From assembly GCA_001602955.1 (NCBI GenBank), contig LVAC01000002.1, positions 62,001 through 126,000 of the forward strand: a stretch of DNA of 64,000 nucleotides, written 5' to 3'. Origin of the DNA: Sulfurospirillum sp001602955. GTDB taxonomy: Bacteria; Campylobacterota; Campylobacteria; Campylobacterales; Sulfurospirillaceae. The notes under the pieces were generated by a model that was not told the origin of the DNA, did not search any database, and was given only the letters and a program-made list of their open reading frames with translations. Positions 15,899 to 24,902 of this stretch are shown here, in pieces. Position 1 is the first letter of the stretch; each line of letters begins with the position of its first letter. Made by a program: the position numbers and the translations under genes.

Positions 15899-17791
15899 TT
15901 GCATCGCGCGGACAATACGCTTTTTCACCTTTTCCTGAGCGTCTGTGAACGCTATAAAGATCACAAAGCCTTTATTTACAACGTTGCCGATCAGGAGTTT
16001 GAAGTCACGTATGCCAAACTCTTCGACGACGTTTTAGTGCTCTCTCGGGCTTTTAAAGCCAAAAAAATCGACAAAAATTCTAAAGTTATGTTGCTTTGCG
16101 ACAATCGTTACGAGTGGATCGTAACCGATATGGCGTTGCTTTCGCTCGGTGCGATCAGTATTCCCAGAGGATGCGACACGCCTACGCAGGAGTTAGCGTT
16201 TATCCTTTCACACTCTGAAGCCGATTTCTTGATCGTTGAAAACGAAAAAACCTATGCTCAACACGAAGCTATGCTCAAAAATCAAGAACTTAAAGCGATT
16301 TTTATCGTCGAAGCACCCAAAGTGCATTCGCTTCTTAATCATCTTTATTCTTACAATGACCTTTTAAAAGACAAAACCGTTTATCAAGACGACATCGACG
16401 CGTTCAAGAAGCAAAAAGAGCGTTTGAGCGAGACGGATACCTTGACGCTGATTTATACGTCCGGAACGACCGGTACGCCCAAAGGCGTTGTATTGAGCCA
16501 TCAAAACGTGATGTACAACGTTCGCGAACTTCCTCCGCTCATTGCGCTTCAAAGCGAAGACGTATGGGTTTCGATCTTACCCTCGTGGCATATTTTCGAG
16601 CGTGCCGCCGAATACGTCGCAATGTCGCATGGATGTTGCATCGTTTACTCGACGCTTAAGACGTTTGCGGCGGATTTGGAACGCTATAAACCGACGATCG
16701 TCGCAACGGTTCCGAGGCTTTGGGAGTCGATGTACACGAAAATTAATACGACCTTAGAGAAAAAAGACCCCCAAAAGGCAAAGATTTTTAAAAAGCTCGT
16801 TGCGATTTCATCGGCGTACAACCGTGCGGATCGTATTCTCAAAGACCAATTACCCTGTTTTGAAAAGCCCTCTTTTTGGCTGACATGTAGTACAAAAATA
16901 CCCGCATACTTTCAACGTCTTTTACTGGCTCCACTCAATCGCTTTGCCAAAAAAAAGCTCTCTTTGGTACAAGAAAAATTCGGCGGAAGACTGCGCCTTG
17001 CCGTGAGCGGCGGCGGTACTTTGCCCGATTTTCTCGATGAATGGATCGATGCGATCGGCATTCGCATCGTTAACGCTTACGGTATGAGCGAATGTGCGCC
17101 GACGATTGCGGGACGTTCGGTGCTTTGCGACACTTTTTCGACGTTAGGTCCTGTCGTACCTCGAACGCAAATCCGTATCGTCTCGAAAGACGGGGTGTAT
17201 TTAGGTGCGGGTGAAGTCGGTGAAATATGGGTCAAAGGCGAGCAGGTCATGAGCGGTTATTATAAAAACCCTGAAGAAAATGCCAAAAGTTTTAGCGAAG
17301 AAGGCTTTTTCAAAACGGGTGATTTGGGAAAACTGACACTTAAAAACGAGCTCGTCATTACGGGACGTTCCAAAGAAATTATCGTGCTTGCCAACGGTGA
17401 AAACGTCGATCCGAGCCGTATCGAGTCGACGCTTTCGATGTTGCCCTTCATTACCGACGCGATTTTGGTCGGGCATGCCAAAAAAGGTTTGGGTGCGCTG
17501 ATCGTACCCGATTTTGAAAAACTCAAAGTCTATGTGGCGGAGCATTTCGACAAAGCGGTTCAAACGATCGAGCAGGTGATGGACGACAAGCAAATTGTCG
17601 CGAAACTAAAAGGCGAAATGAACGAACTTCTACACCATACCAAAGGATTTAAACCTTTTGAAACGCTGCAAAATATCCACTTTCTGGACAAAGAATTTAC
17701 CGTGGGAGAAGAGTTGACCAATACGCTTAAAAAGAAGCGACATGTGATCGAGAAAAAGTATCAAGAAATTATTGATAAGTTTATACATTAA
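15899..17791 (+). CDS. Long-chain acyl-CoA synthetase (FadD15-like AMP-binding enzyme)
   Basis: A 630-residue adenylate-forming enzyme. The P-loop TLIYTSGTTGTPKG is near residue 185, NAYGMSEC near 395, the hinge region FKTGDLGKL near 470 and the C-terminal lysine region FEPFETL-like before residue 595. It activates a fatty or aromatic acid as acyl-AMP then CoA thioester; the length and LPSWHIFERAAEY motif fit the long-chain FadD15 group. The start must be the TTG at 15899: the ATG four bases upstream runs into a stop after 17 codons, and AAGGAT is well spaced for the TTG. It is followed by a hairpin at 17794-17820. Confidence 0.85.
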   Translation: MHRADNTLFHLFLSVCERYKDHKAFIYNVADQEFEVTYAKLFDDVLVLSRAFKAKKIDKNSKVMLLCDNRYEWIVTDMALLSLGAISIPRGCDTPTQELAFILSHSEADFLIVENEKTYAQHEAMLKNQELKAIFIVEAPKVHSLLNHLYSYNDLLKDKTVYQDDIDAFKKQKERLSETDTLTLIYTSGTTGTPKGVVLSHQNVMYNVRELPPLIALQSEDVWVSILPSWHIFERAAEYVAMSHGCCIVYSTLKTFAADLERYKPTIVATVPRLWESMYTKINTTLEKKDPQKAKIFKKLVAISSAYNRADRILKDQLPCFEKPSFWLTCSTKIPAYFQRLLLAPLNRFAKKKLSLVQEKFGGRLRLAVSGGGTLPDFLDEWIDAIGIRIVNAYGMSECAPTIAGRSVLCDTFSTLGPVVPRTQIRIVSKDGVYLGAGEVGEIWVKGEQVMSGYYKNPEENAKSFSEEGFFKTGDLGKLTLKNELVITGRSKEIIVLANGENVDPSRIESTLSMLPFITDAILVGHAKKGLGALIVPDFEKLKVYVAEHFDKAVQTIEQVMDDKQIVAKLKGEMNELLHHTKGFKPFETLQNIHFLDKEFTVGEELTNTLKKKRHVIEKKYQEIIDKFIH

Positions 17792-17793
17792 CC

Positions 17794-17820
17794 CTCTTGT
17801 AAACGTATTTTGCAAGAGGT
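17794..17820 (+). terminator. Weak hairpin after the acyl-CoA synthetase gene
   Basis: CCTCTTG pairs with CAAGAGG across a 13-base loop that has a further AAA/TTT match. There is no T-run after it, so termination is uncertain. Confidence 0.3.
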
Positions 17821-17908
17821 AAAGGCACCAAAGGCGTGTGGATTTTTAAGATGATCCGGTGTGCGTCGTCTTTAGCGCTTGGCAAAAATCGTATTCAAAG
17901 GATAAACG

Positions 17909-19303
17909 ATGGCAAAAGTGACGAGTTACGGTGCGGCCTCTACGGTCACGGGTTCGTGTCATTTATTGGAAGTGCGTTCGGTACGGATTTTAATCGATTG
18001 CGGTATGATCCAAGGATCGCAATGGAGGGATAATTATGCCCCTTTAGGGTTTGACGCCGCAAGTATCGATTATCTGATCTTGACTCATGCGCATAACGAT
18101 CATATCGGTCGCGTTCCCAAATTGGTCAAAGAGGGCTTTCGCGGCGAGATTATTGCTACGGAAGCAACCTTGGATATTGCGTATATTATGTTGCTCGACA
18201 GTGCCGCGCTTTTGGAAGAAGAGTACCAAACCCAACTTAAAAAAGCGTTGCGCAGAGGCGAAGAAAACAGCGTGCAAGAGCCGCTTTACACCAAAGAACA
18301 TGTCGAAATGGTTTTTGCGCGCAAAATACGTCGAGTCGCGTACGAGCAGACCATAGCCCTTGCACCGTTTCTAAAGATCACGTTGCACAATGCGGGGCAC
18401 ATTATGGGGAGTGCTTACGTGAACGTCGAATACGAAGAAGAAGATGTGCGCAAAAGCATTATTTTTTCAGGCGATTTGGGGAGTAAAAACAGGCTTTTAC
18501 TCAATGCGCTTACGCCTGCATCGCATGCGCAAACCCTTTACCTCGAATCAACCTACGGCGATCGCGAACACCGCTCCTTGGAAGAGAGCATTCGCGAATT
18601 TAAAGAGGCGATTACGCAAACCTTGGATGAGGGCGGATGCGTTGTGATTCCTTCGTTTGCACTTGAACGTACCCAAGAGATTTTATGGCTTTTGCATCAG
18701 ATGCATCAAGAGGGTTCTTTGCGCAATTGCCGCGTCTTTTTAGACAGCCCTTTGGCAATCGAAGCCACGAAAATTTACCGCAAATATCCCGCACAGCTCA
18801 ATCAACCCGTAGGCTTACATGTCAGTCTCGGCGACGATCCGTTTTCGTTTCCCGAACTTGCTTTAACGCCGAAGAAAAAAGATTCGATCGAGATTAACGA
18901 CGTGCAAAAACGTGCGATTATTATTGCCGGAAGCGGTATGTGTACGGGCGGACGCGTGTTGCATCATCTTAAACAGCGTATTTGGAATCCGAAAAATGCC
19001 GTGATCTTCGTCGGTTTTCAAGTCCAAGGAACGCTGGGCAGAGAGATTATCGATCACGAACCGTTCGTGCGTATTTACGGCGAAGATATTAAAGTGCGAG
19101 CTAAAATTCATACAATCAACGGCTTTTCCGCGCATGCGGATCGTGCCGACATGTCGGCGTGGATTGCTCCGATGGAGGGCTTGCATACGATCTATTTAAT
19201 TCACGGCGAAATCGACAAAATGGAGCTTTTCAAAGCCTATCTTCACGAACGTACGCAGGCAAAAATTCATATCGTGAAACCCGCCGAAACGATTTATATT
19301 TAG
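17909..19303 (+). CDS. MBL-fold/beta-CASP RNA-processing-type nuclease
   Basis: A 464-residue metallo-beta-lactamase protein with motif LTHAHNDHIGR near residue 55, the metal-binding histidine in NAGHIMGSA, the aspartate in FSGDLGSK, and the beta-CASP and RMMBL parts with GSGMCTGGRVLHHLK and INGFSAHADR. Bacterial members of this group (CPSF73-like) are RNases or are often mislabelled exonucleases. A small upstream frame in another phase is a shadow. AAAGGA precedes the ATG. It stands between the acyl-CoA synthetase and the kinase genes on the same strand but with its own 117-base upstream gap. Confidence 0.83.
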   Translation: MAKVTSYGAASTVTGSCHLLEVRSVRILIDCGMIQGSQWRDNYAPLGFDAASIDYLILTHAHNDHIGRVPKLVKEGFRGEIIATEATLDIAYIMLLDSAALLEEEYQTQLKKALRRGEENSVQEPLYTKEHVEMVFARKIRRVAYEQTIALAPFLKITLHNAGHIMGSAYVNVEYEEEDVRKSIIFSGDLGSKNRLLLNALTPASHAQTLYLESTYGDREHRSLEESIREFKEAITQTLDEGGCVVIPSFALERTQEILWLLHQMHQEGSLRNCRVFLDSPLAIEATKIYRKYPAQLNQPVGLHVSLGDDPFSFPELALTPKKKDSIEINDVQKRAIIIAGSGMCTGGRVLHHLKQRIWNPKNAVIFVGFQVQGTLGREIIDHEPFVRIYGEDIKVRAKIHTINGFSAHADRADMSAWIAPMEGLHTIYLIHGEIDKMELFKAYLHERTQAKIHIVKPAETIYI

Positions 19304-19346
19304 GCGGCTTTAGGTCGATTTTGCTCGAAGTTTAGTAAAAAGAGGG

Positions 19347-19352
19347 TACAAT
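19347..19352 (+). promoter_or_regulatory. -10 box TACAAT for the hybrid kinase operon
   Basis: GGGTACAATAG lies 45 bases before the kinase ATG with T- and A-rich sequence upstream. Confidence 0.45.
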
Positions 19353-19397
19353 AGTAAAATCTTAGAGTGAATTTTTATTGAATAAAATGGGCGTCTT

Positions 19398-22301
19398 ATG
19401 AAAACGTTTTTACACAAAGTCTCTTTACTCCAATCTTTGATCGTGATGATCGTGATTGCGCTCATCGTGCCGATACCGGTTGCGACCTTGATTTACGTGA
19501 ACAGTACGTTTCCTTCCAAGCAAGAAGAACAAAATACGCTCAACACGAAAAAATTCGACTTCTCCTCGGCGATTTTCGCCGAGTCGCTTTGGAACTACTA
19601 TCCCGAACTCGGTCAAACGATGCTCGATCAGCTTCTTTTGGATCAAAATATCCAATTCGTTCGGGTTCGCGATAACGACGAAAAACTGTTTTTGATGTGG
19701 GAGTTGCCTCAACAAAACCCTGCCGATACGCTGGTTTTACGCAAAGTGTTGAAAAAAGACGACGTCGCGATCGGAACTTTGGAAATGGGTTTTAAACGCA
19801 TCGATCTGATCGAGTCGATCGTCAAAGATATGCGGTTATTCGGCTCTATGATTTTGCTTCAGATTCTTTTTCTCGTGAGCGTGATTTCACTGATTTACTA
19901 CTACAAGGTCTTAAAACCGATCAAGCGGTTGGTCGCGCATTCGCATCTTTTGGCGGCACAAAAGTTGGACGAGCCCTTTGAGTGGGAGGAAAACGACGAA
20001 ATCGGTTTGCTAGGACATTCGCTTGATCAAACGCGTATCAAGCTTCAACATCTTTTTAAGGTACTTCAAAAAGAGAACGAACGTTTGGATGAGAAGGTCA
20101 AGCAACGCACGCAAGAGTTAGAAGACGCCAGTCGTTATAAATCGGAATTTTTAGCCAATATGAGCCATGAAATCCGAACGCCGATGAACGCCGTCATGGG
20201 AATGTCGCATCTACTCGGTAAAACGGCGATGAGCCCCGTACAGCAAAACTACGTTTCAAAGATCAAAGAGGCTTCTTCGTTACTGCTTCGTATTATTAAC
20301 GATATTTTAGATTTTTCGAAAATCGAAGCGGGAAAGATGGACGTTGAAGTCGTCGCGTTTGATTTGCATAAAGAGCTTAAAAAGAGTTGCTCTATCTTTT
20401 CGGTGCTCGCCAAAGAGAAAAACATCGACTTTCAATGTGATTTTATCGAGACCAATCGTTTTTTTAGGGGCGATCCGCATAAGATTATGCAAATCGTCAA
20501 TAACTTTTTAAGCAACGCGATCAAGTTTACATCCGAAGGCGGCGTGTTTTTAAGCGTTTGCGAAAACGTACTCGACGAAGAGCGATCTTCTTTGAGTTTT
20601 AGCGTCAAAGATAGCGGTATCGGTATTGCCAAAGAGAAACAAAACCTTTTGTTTCAAGCCTTCTCGCAAGTCGACGCCTCGGTAACACGCAAACACGGCG
20701 GAACGGGTTTGGGACTTTACATTTGCGCGCAACTGGCTCAGATGATGCATGCAAAGATTGCTTTTACGAGTGAAGAGGGAAGGGGAAGCCTCTTTGCGTT
20801 CACAATTCCTTTAGGTGTTGCCAAAGGGATTGATCTTCATTCGGATAGTTTCAACGAACGCTCTTCTCCGCTTCACATTTTGTTGATCGAGGATTATAAG
20901 AAAACGGCGGATTATTTTAACGAGCTCGTGCGATCTTTCGGCTTTTTCATGAGCGTGATGAAAAGTAAAGACGCTATTATTGAAGCACTGCAACGTGCGC
21001 AAAGTCCCTATGACGTTTTAGTGATCGATCACGAACTTTCCCGCGGTAAAAACGGACTTGCGCTTTATGCTTCTTTACTCAAAGAAACGCTCGTTGCGCT
21101 GCCTCCGACGATTATGTTTTCGGTGAACGACGATGCTTCGTTTCAAGCAAACGTCAAGGCTTCGGGGATTCACGTCCTTTTGAAAAAACCGATTAATGCG
21201 TCGATGTTGTACGACGAACTGGTATCGCTTTGTACGATGCATACGAAAACACCGCTTTTCGATCCTTCCAAAATCGATCTTTCCAAAAAACGTATTTTAG
21301 TCGTTGAAGACAATGAGATCAATTTGGACGTTGCCGTCTATCTTTTAAAAGAGACGCACGCTCAAGTCGACACCGCCCGCAATGGACTCGAGGCGGTTGA
21401 AAAACTCCAAGAGTGCTCAACCGCTTACGATCTGATTTTAATGGACGTTCAAATGCCTATTATGGACGGGTTTGAAGCAACGCGTATGATTCGAAAAGAG
21501 CTCGATATTTTAACGCCGATCGTGGCGATGACGGCAAACGTAATGGTTCAAGATATTGAAAAATGTTTGAAGGCGGGTATGGACGCGCATATCGGTAAAC
21601 CGTTCGAAGTCGAAGATTTTTACGGTACGCTTTTGGAAACCTTACATGTCAGCAGTACGGTTTCGCCCAAACACCAAACGGCGGGCCAAGCCAAATACGA
21701 ACACGTCTTCGATCCCAAAGAGGCAATTGCAAGACTTGGAGGCAACGAGACGTTATGGCGCAAAATTTTGAGTCGCTTTTACGAAACGTTTACGCATATG
21801 CCGCAAAAAATAGCTTCACTCTCTTCCGGCAACGATCGTGCCATGTTCGTCGATTACCTGCATACGCAAAAAGGATTGTGCGGGTCGTTGGGACTTTTTG
21901 CCTTAGAACATGCGCTTTTGGAAGCCGAAACGTTAGTGAAAACCGACCGATCGATCGAGCCTTCTTGTTTTGATAACATTATTGTAGCGCACCGTAACGC
22001 CGCACCCTTTGTAAACAAAGAGTATGAAAAGTTTGTCAACAATACGGCGTTACGCAACCCTTCATCGATCGAAAATGAGGCAGGGATTTTAGAACAAAAA
22101 CAACACTTACAAGCGTTGCACGAAGCATTGGAGCAATCCAACGTTTCTAAAGTGCATGCGCTTCTTGAAACGCTAACGCTCGATGCGGACTTAAAAGAAG
22201 ATGAACGGTTTACGAAACTCTCTTTAGCCTGCAAACAATTTGATTTTGATGCGGCATTAGCGTATTTGCAAGAGCTTCGTCAGGAGAAAGAACATGGCTA
22301 A
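19398..22301 (+). CDS. Hybrid sensor histidine kinase with two receiver domains and Hpt
   Basis: A 967-residue membrane kinase. Two transmembrane segments (15-35 and 150-170) flank a ~115-residue periplasmic domain; a HAMP-like linker and coiled coil follow. The HisKA site is in NMSHEIRTPMNAV near 255, and the HATPase has SNAIKFTS and GGTGLGLYI. A first receiver-like domain (about 495-610, IEDYKK...VIDHELS) keeps the acidic site; the second (635-750) has VVEDNE and LMDVQMP. The C-terminal Hpt domain has its phosphoacceptor in LHTQKG near 815. This gives a full phosphorelay. Its 3' end overlaps the HD-GYP regulator gene by 8 bases, which is the likely output. Confidence 0.87.
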   Translation: MKTFLHKVSLLQSLIVMIVIALIVPIPVATLIYVNSTFPSKQEEQNTLNTKKFDFSSAIFAESLWNYYPELGQTMLDQLLLDQNIQFVRVRDNDEKLFLMWELPQQNPADTLVLRKVLKKDDVAIGTLEMGFKRIDLIESIVKDMRLFGSMILLQILFLVSVISLIYYYKVLKPIKRLVAHSHLLAAQKLDEPFEWEENDEIGLLGHSLDQTRIKLQHLFKVLQKENERLDEKVKQRTQELEDASRYKSEFLANMSHEIRTPMNAVMGMSHLLGKTAMSPVQQNYVSKIKEASSLLLRIINDILDFSKIEAGKMDVEVVAFDLHKELKKSCSIFSVLAKEKNIDFQCDFIETNRFFRGDPHKIMQIVNNFLSNAIKFTSEGGVFLSVCENVLDEERSSLSFSVKDSGIGIAKEKQNLLFQAFSQVDASVTRKHGGTGLGLYICAQLAQMMHAKIAFTSEEGRGSLFAFTIPLGVAKGIDLHSDSFNERSSPLHILLIEDYKKTADYFNELVRSFGFFMSVMKSKDAIIEALQRAQSPYDVLVIDHELSRGKNGLALYASLLKETLVALPPTIMFSVNDDASFQANVKASGIHVLLKKPINASMLYDELVSLCTMHTKTPLFDPSKIDLSKKRILVVEDNEINLDVAVYLLKETHAQVDTARNGLEAVEKLQECSTAYDLILMDVQMPIMDGFEATRMIRKELDILTPIVAMTANVMVQDIEKCLKAGMDAHIGKPFEVEDFYGTLLETLHVSSTVSPKHQTAGQAKYEHVFDPKEAIARLGGNETLWRKILSRFYETFTHMPQKIASLSSGNDRAMFVDYLHTQKGLCGSLGLFALEHALLEAETLVKTDRSIEPSCFDNIIVAHRNAAPFVNKEYEKFVNNTALRNPSSIENEAGILEQKQHLQALHEALEQSNVSKVHALLETLTLDADLKEDERFTKLSLACKQFDFDAALAYLQELRQEKEHG

Positions 22302-23313
22302 AGTATTGGTAATCGAAGATACGCCCGAATATATCGAAATGTTGACGTCGCTTTTGAGCGATTATGAAGTTTATGCCGCCAAAGAGGGAAAAAAAGGCTT
22401 GGCGTTGGCGGAGTCTATCGAACCCGATTTGATCTTACTCGACATCAATATGCCTTTTATGACCGGATACGAAGTGTGCCGACGCTTGAAGCAAATGCAA
22501 AAAACCCGAGCTATTCCCGTGATTTTTTTAACCGCCAACGAAGGGTTGGAGTATGAAGAGATCGGTTTTAACGTCGGTGCGGTGGATTATATATCCAAAC
22601 CGTTCAATACCGCAATTTTAAGAGCACGGGTTAAAACCCATGTCGACCTTTACCGGTTACAGTCTTCCTTACAACAGCAAGTCGACGAGCAAACCAAAGA
22701 GATTCAAAAACTGAACCATGAAATTACCTATATTTCGGCGTCTATCGCCGAATTAAAGTCAAAAGAGACGGGACAGCATTTAAGGCGGGTTGCCGAGTTT
22801 TGTTATCTTTTTTGCAAGTTTTTGGGTAAAGACGAAGCCGAATGTGAAAAAATCAAAATGGCGGCCGTGTTGCACGATATCGGCAAGGTCGGCATTAGCG
22901 ACGAAATTTTAAACAAACCTTCCAAACTGGACGAGGACGAATGGGTTGTGATGAAAACCCACTCGATGTTGGGTTACGAGATGCTTGCGGATTCGGAATT
23001 TGAGATGATGCGCTTGGCGGCGATTATCGCTTTGGAACACCATGAGCGATGGGACGGAGAGGGGTATCCTTACGGTAAAAAGGGTGAAGAAATTTCTTTA
23101 GTCGGACGTATTTGCGCCGTTGCGGACGTATTTGATTCATTGTTAGATAAACGCGTTTACAAAGAGCCGTGGGAAGAAAAAGCCGTCAAAGAGTATTTTG
23201 AGATGGCAAGCGGAACACAGTTCGATCCTAAAATCGCAACGCTTTTACTCGAAAATTTCGACATGTTCATCTATACGTGGAAAGCACTTCAAACGGGAAA
23301 AATAGCATTATGA
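22294..23313 (+). CDS. Response regulator with HD-GYP c-di-GMP phosphodiesterase output
   Basis: A 339-residue protein. The receiver domain (1-120) has IEDTPEY, the phosphoacceptor in LLDINMPF and the lysine in ISKPF. After a coiled linker comes an HD-GYP domain: VLHDIGKVGI for the HD pair, LEHHERWDGEGYP for the GYP motif and VADVFDSL. HD-GYP enzymes hydrolyse cyclic di-GMP, so phosphorylation by the adjacent kinase should adjust this second messenger and thus motility or surface growth. It overlaps both neighbours, so the three genes form one signalling unit. Confidence 0.9.
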   Translation: MAKVLVIEDTPEYIEMLTSLLSDYEVYAAKEGKKGLALAESIEPDLILLDINMPFMTGYEVCRRLKQMQKTRAIPVIFLTANEGLEYEEIGFNVGAVDYISKPFNTAILRARVKTHVDLYRLQSSLQQQVDEQTKEIQKLNHEITYISASIAELKSKETGQHLRRVAEFCYLFCKFLGKDEAECEKIKMAAVLHDIGKVGISDEILNKPSKLDEDEWVVMKTHSMLGYEMLADSEFEMMRLAAIIALEHHERWDGEGYPYGKKGEEISLVGRICAVADVFDSLLDKRVYKEPWEEKAVKEYFEMASGTQFDPKIATLLLENFDMFIYTWKALQTGKIAL

Positions 23314-24002
23314 TGCGTTGGATAGTGCTTTTATGCACACTATTTTTAACCCTCAATGCCGAGAATTTTCGCGTTTACAGCGAGTACAATCCACCGTTTA
23401 ACTATAAAAATGCCGACGGCAACGTTGAAGGTCCGTCCGTTTGGCTACTCCAAGAACTCTTTCGCAAAACGGGGCAAACGATTGTCGACGGACAAATCAA
23501 CGTCGTTCCGTGGTCGCGCGGTTATCACGAAGTGCTTGAACACCCCCGTACGGTTTTGTTCAGTGCCGCCCGTACGCAAGAACGCGAAGCGTTGTTTGCC
23601 TGGGTCGGACCTATCGGAAAATTACGCATCGGCGTTATTGCCAAAAAAGAACGACATGTCAATCTTCAAGCTTTGCGCGGTCACAATTTAGGTAAAATCG
23701 GTACGGTTCATGATAGCGGAGCCGAACAGCTTTTGCTCAAAGAAGGATTTACGTTGGAAGATTTTGACCGCTTTAGCAACATCGATTCGCAATTGCGCAA
23801 ATTAAGAGAAGATCGTTTAGATGCGGTCGCGTTTAGCGTCGATGCGATGTTTTATACCTTGCAAGCAACCGGTTGCTCGTTAGACGCCTATGAAATCGTG
23901 AGCTTATTGCGCGAAAACGACCTCTATTTTGCATTTCACAAAGACACAGATCCGGCACTAATTGAGAGATTAAACCAAACGCTTAAAGCAATTCGTCCGT
24001 AA
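23310..24002 (+). CDS. Periplasmic solute-binding protein (SBP_bac_3/PBP2 type) of the signalling operon
   Basis: A 230-residue secreted protein with a short signal peptide (MMRWIVLLCTLFLTLNA). The mature part begins ENFRVYSEYNPPFNYKN, characteristic of amino-acid-type PBP2 proteins, and continues through a GKIGTVHDSGAEQLL segment and a two-lobe fold. There is no transporter gene beside it. Its start overlaps the HD-GYP gene by four bases (ATGA at 23310), so it may bind a ligand in the periplasm and present it to the hybrid kinase's sensor domain. That role is inferred from the operon. Confidence 0.8.
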   Translation: MMRWIVLLCTLFLTLNAENFRVYSEYNPPFNYKNADGNVEGPSVWLLQELFRKTGQTIVDGQINVVPWSRGYHEVLEHPRTVLFSAARTQEREALFAWVGPIGKLRIGVIAKKERHVNLQALRGHNLGKIGTVHDSGAEQLLLKEGFTLEDFDRFSNIDSQLRKLREDRLDAVAFSVDAMFYTLQATGCSLDAYEIVSLLRENDLYFAFHKDTDPALIERLNQTLKAIRP

Positions 24003-24033
24003 TTTTTTTAGTTTCTTTTCAAGCCCTAAAGAG

Positions 24034-24039
24034 TATAGT
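24034..24039 (+). promoter_or_regulatory. -10 box TATAGT before the rod-like gene
   Basis: GAGTATAGTG stands about 25 bases before the ATG, with a T-rich tract upstream. No sigma-54 or sigma-28 flagellar promoter was recognised. Confidence 0.35.
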
Positions 24040-24063
24040 GTCATCGTATTAACTATCAAAGGA

Positions 24064-24351
24064 GTGCGTATGCAAGTCAATGCCAACGCTATGAATGCGA
24101 TGTCGACATGGATGAATAACAGTGCGAACAACGTCGCCAACGTCAATACGCAAACTTATCAAGCCACGCAAACGACTTTGAGCGAAGAAGCAAATAGCGT
24201 CGTAGCGAACAGTAGCAAAACCGAGAATAACACCGATCTTACGACCGAATTTACCGATCAAATTGCGCTCGAAGCGGGGTTTGAAGCCAACACAAAACCG
24301 ATTCAAACCGAAGACGAGATGATCGGCAGTTTGTTGGATATGAAGGCATAA
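24064..24351 (+). CDS. Miniature flagellar rod/hook-like protein
   Basis: A 95-residue protein that combines the two terminal signatures of flagellar axial proteins without the middle. Residues 5-30 (NAMNAMSTWMNNSANNVANVNTQTYQ) match the N-terminal flagellar rod motif, and residues 65-95 (LEAGFEANTKPIQTEDEMIGSLLDMKA) match the C-terminal helix of FlgC/FlgG/FlgE-type proteins. Normal FlgC is about 130-160 residues. AAAGGAG precedes the ATG. No other flagellar gene is in the window. It may be a minor axial or adaptor protein, or a regulator that mimics the helices of a rod protein. Confidence 0.65.
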   Translation: MRMQVNANAMNAMSTWMNNSANNVANVNTQTYQATQTTLSEEANSVVANSSKTENNTDLTTEFTDQIALEAGFEANTKPIQTEDEMIGSLLDMKA

Positions 24352-24403
24352 TCCTCAAAATTTTCCTTGTTTGACGATCATTTATCAAAAAAAATGTTGT
24401 TAA

Positions 24404-24433
24404 AAAGCTATATAAAAATTTTTATATAGCTTT
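24404..24433. repeat. Perfect 30-base AT-rich palindrome
   Basis: Fifteen bases (AAAGCTATATAAAAA) are followed directly by their exact reverse complement, with no spacer. It lies between the rod-like gene and the AT-rich island. It could terminate transcription from the left, act as an operator for the island genes, or mark the island edge. Confidence 0.7.
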
Positions 24434-24498
24434 CATAATTGTAGTCTGCTAGAATTCATTTAAAAAACTTTCTGTTTGCGTATACAAAAAGGTTACTT

Positions 24499-24894
24499 AT
24501 GGCTAGAGGATTTCTTGGTGCTATTATAAAAGTATCTAAAGCAATAGATGCTGCAAATAAAAGAGCCGCAAGAGAAGCCCAAAAACGACATAATCAAGCC
24601 ATAAGAATGCAAAGAGCTGCTGAAAAAGCGTACCTCATTGAACTTAAAAAACAACAACAAGAAAATGACAAGCGACTGAAATATAGCCAAATCATAGAAA
24701 AACAATACCAACGAGAAAATGATAAACGATTTAGAGAACAACAAGCATTAGAAAAAAAACTCAGTAAAGAAGAAGAGATGCGTCGCAAAGAACAATTTGA
24801 TAAGCAGATGCTGAAAGCTAAAAATCAGTACGCTAAACGATGTGAAGCACGCGAAGCATTAAGAGAATCCTATATTCGGAAAATACTCAAATAA
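24499..24894 (+). CDS. Highly charged coiled-coil protein of unknown function
   Basis: A 131-residue protein that is almost entirely Lys, Arg, Glu and Gln from residue 20 onward, forming one long predicted helix or coiled coil. It has no membrane segment, no cysteine cluster and no enzyme motif. The base composition and codon use (AAA, ATA, AGA-rich) differ sharply from the chromosome around it. It precedes the GIY-YIG-like gene by eight bases, so the two are probably co-transcribed. I do not recognise the family. An AAAGG stands upstream of the ATG, rather far away. Confidence 0.65.
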   Translation: MARGFLGAIIKVSKAIDAANKRAAREAQKRHNQAIRMQRAAEKAYLIELKKQQQENDKRLKYSQIIEKQYQRENDKRFREQQALEKKLSKEEEMRRKEQFDKQMLKAKNQYAKRCEAREALRESYIRKILK

Positions 24895-24902
24895 AGTTTT
24901 TT

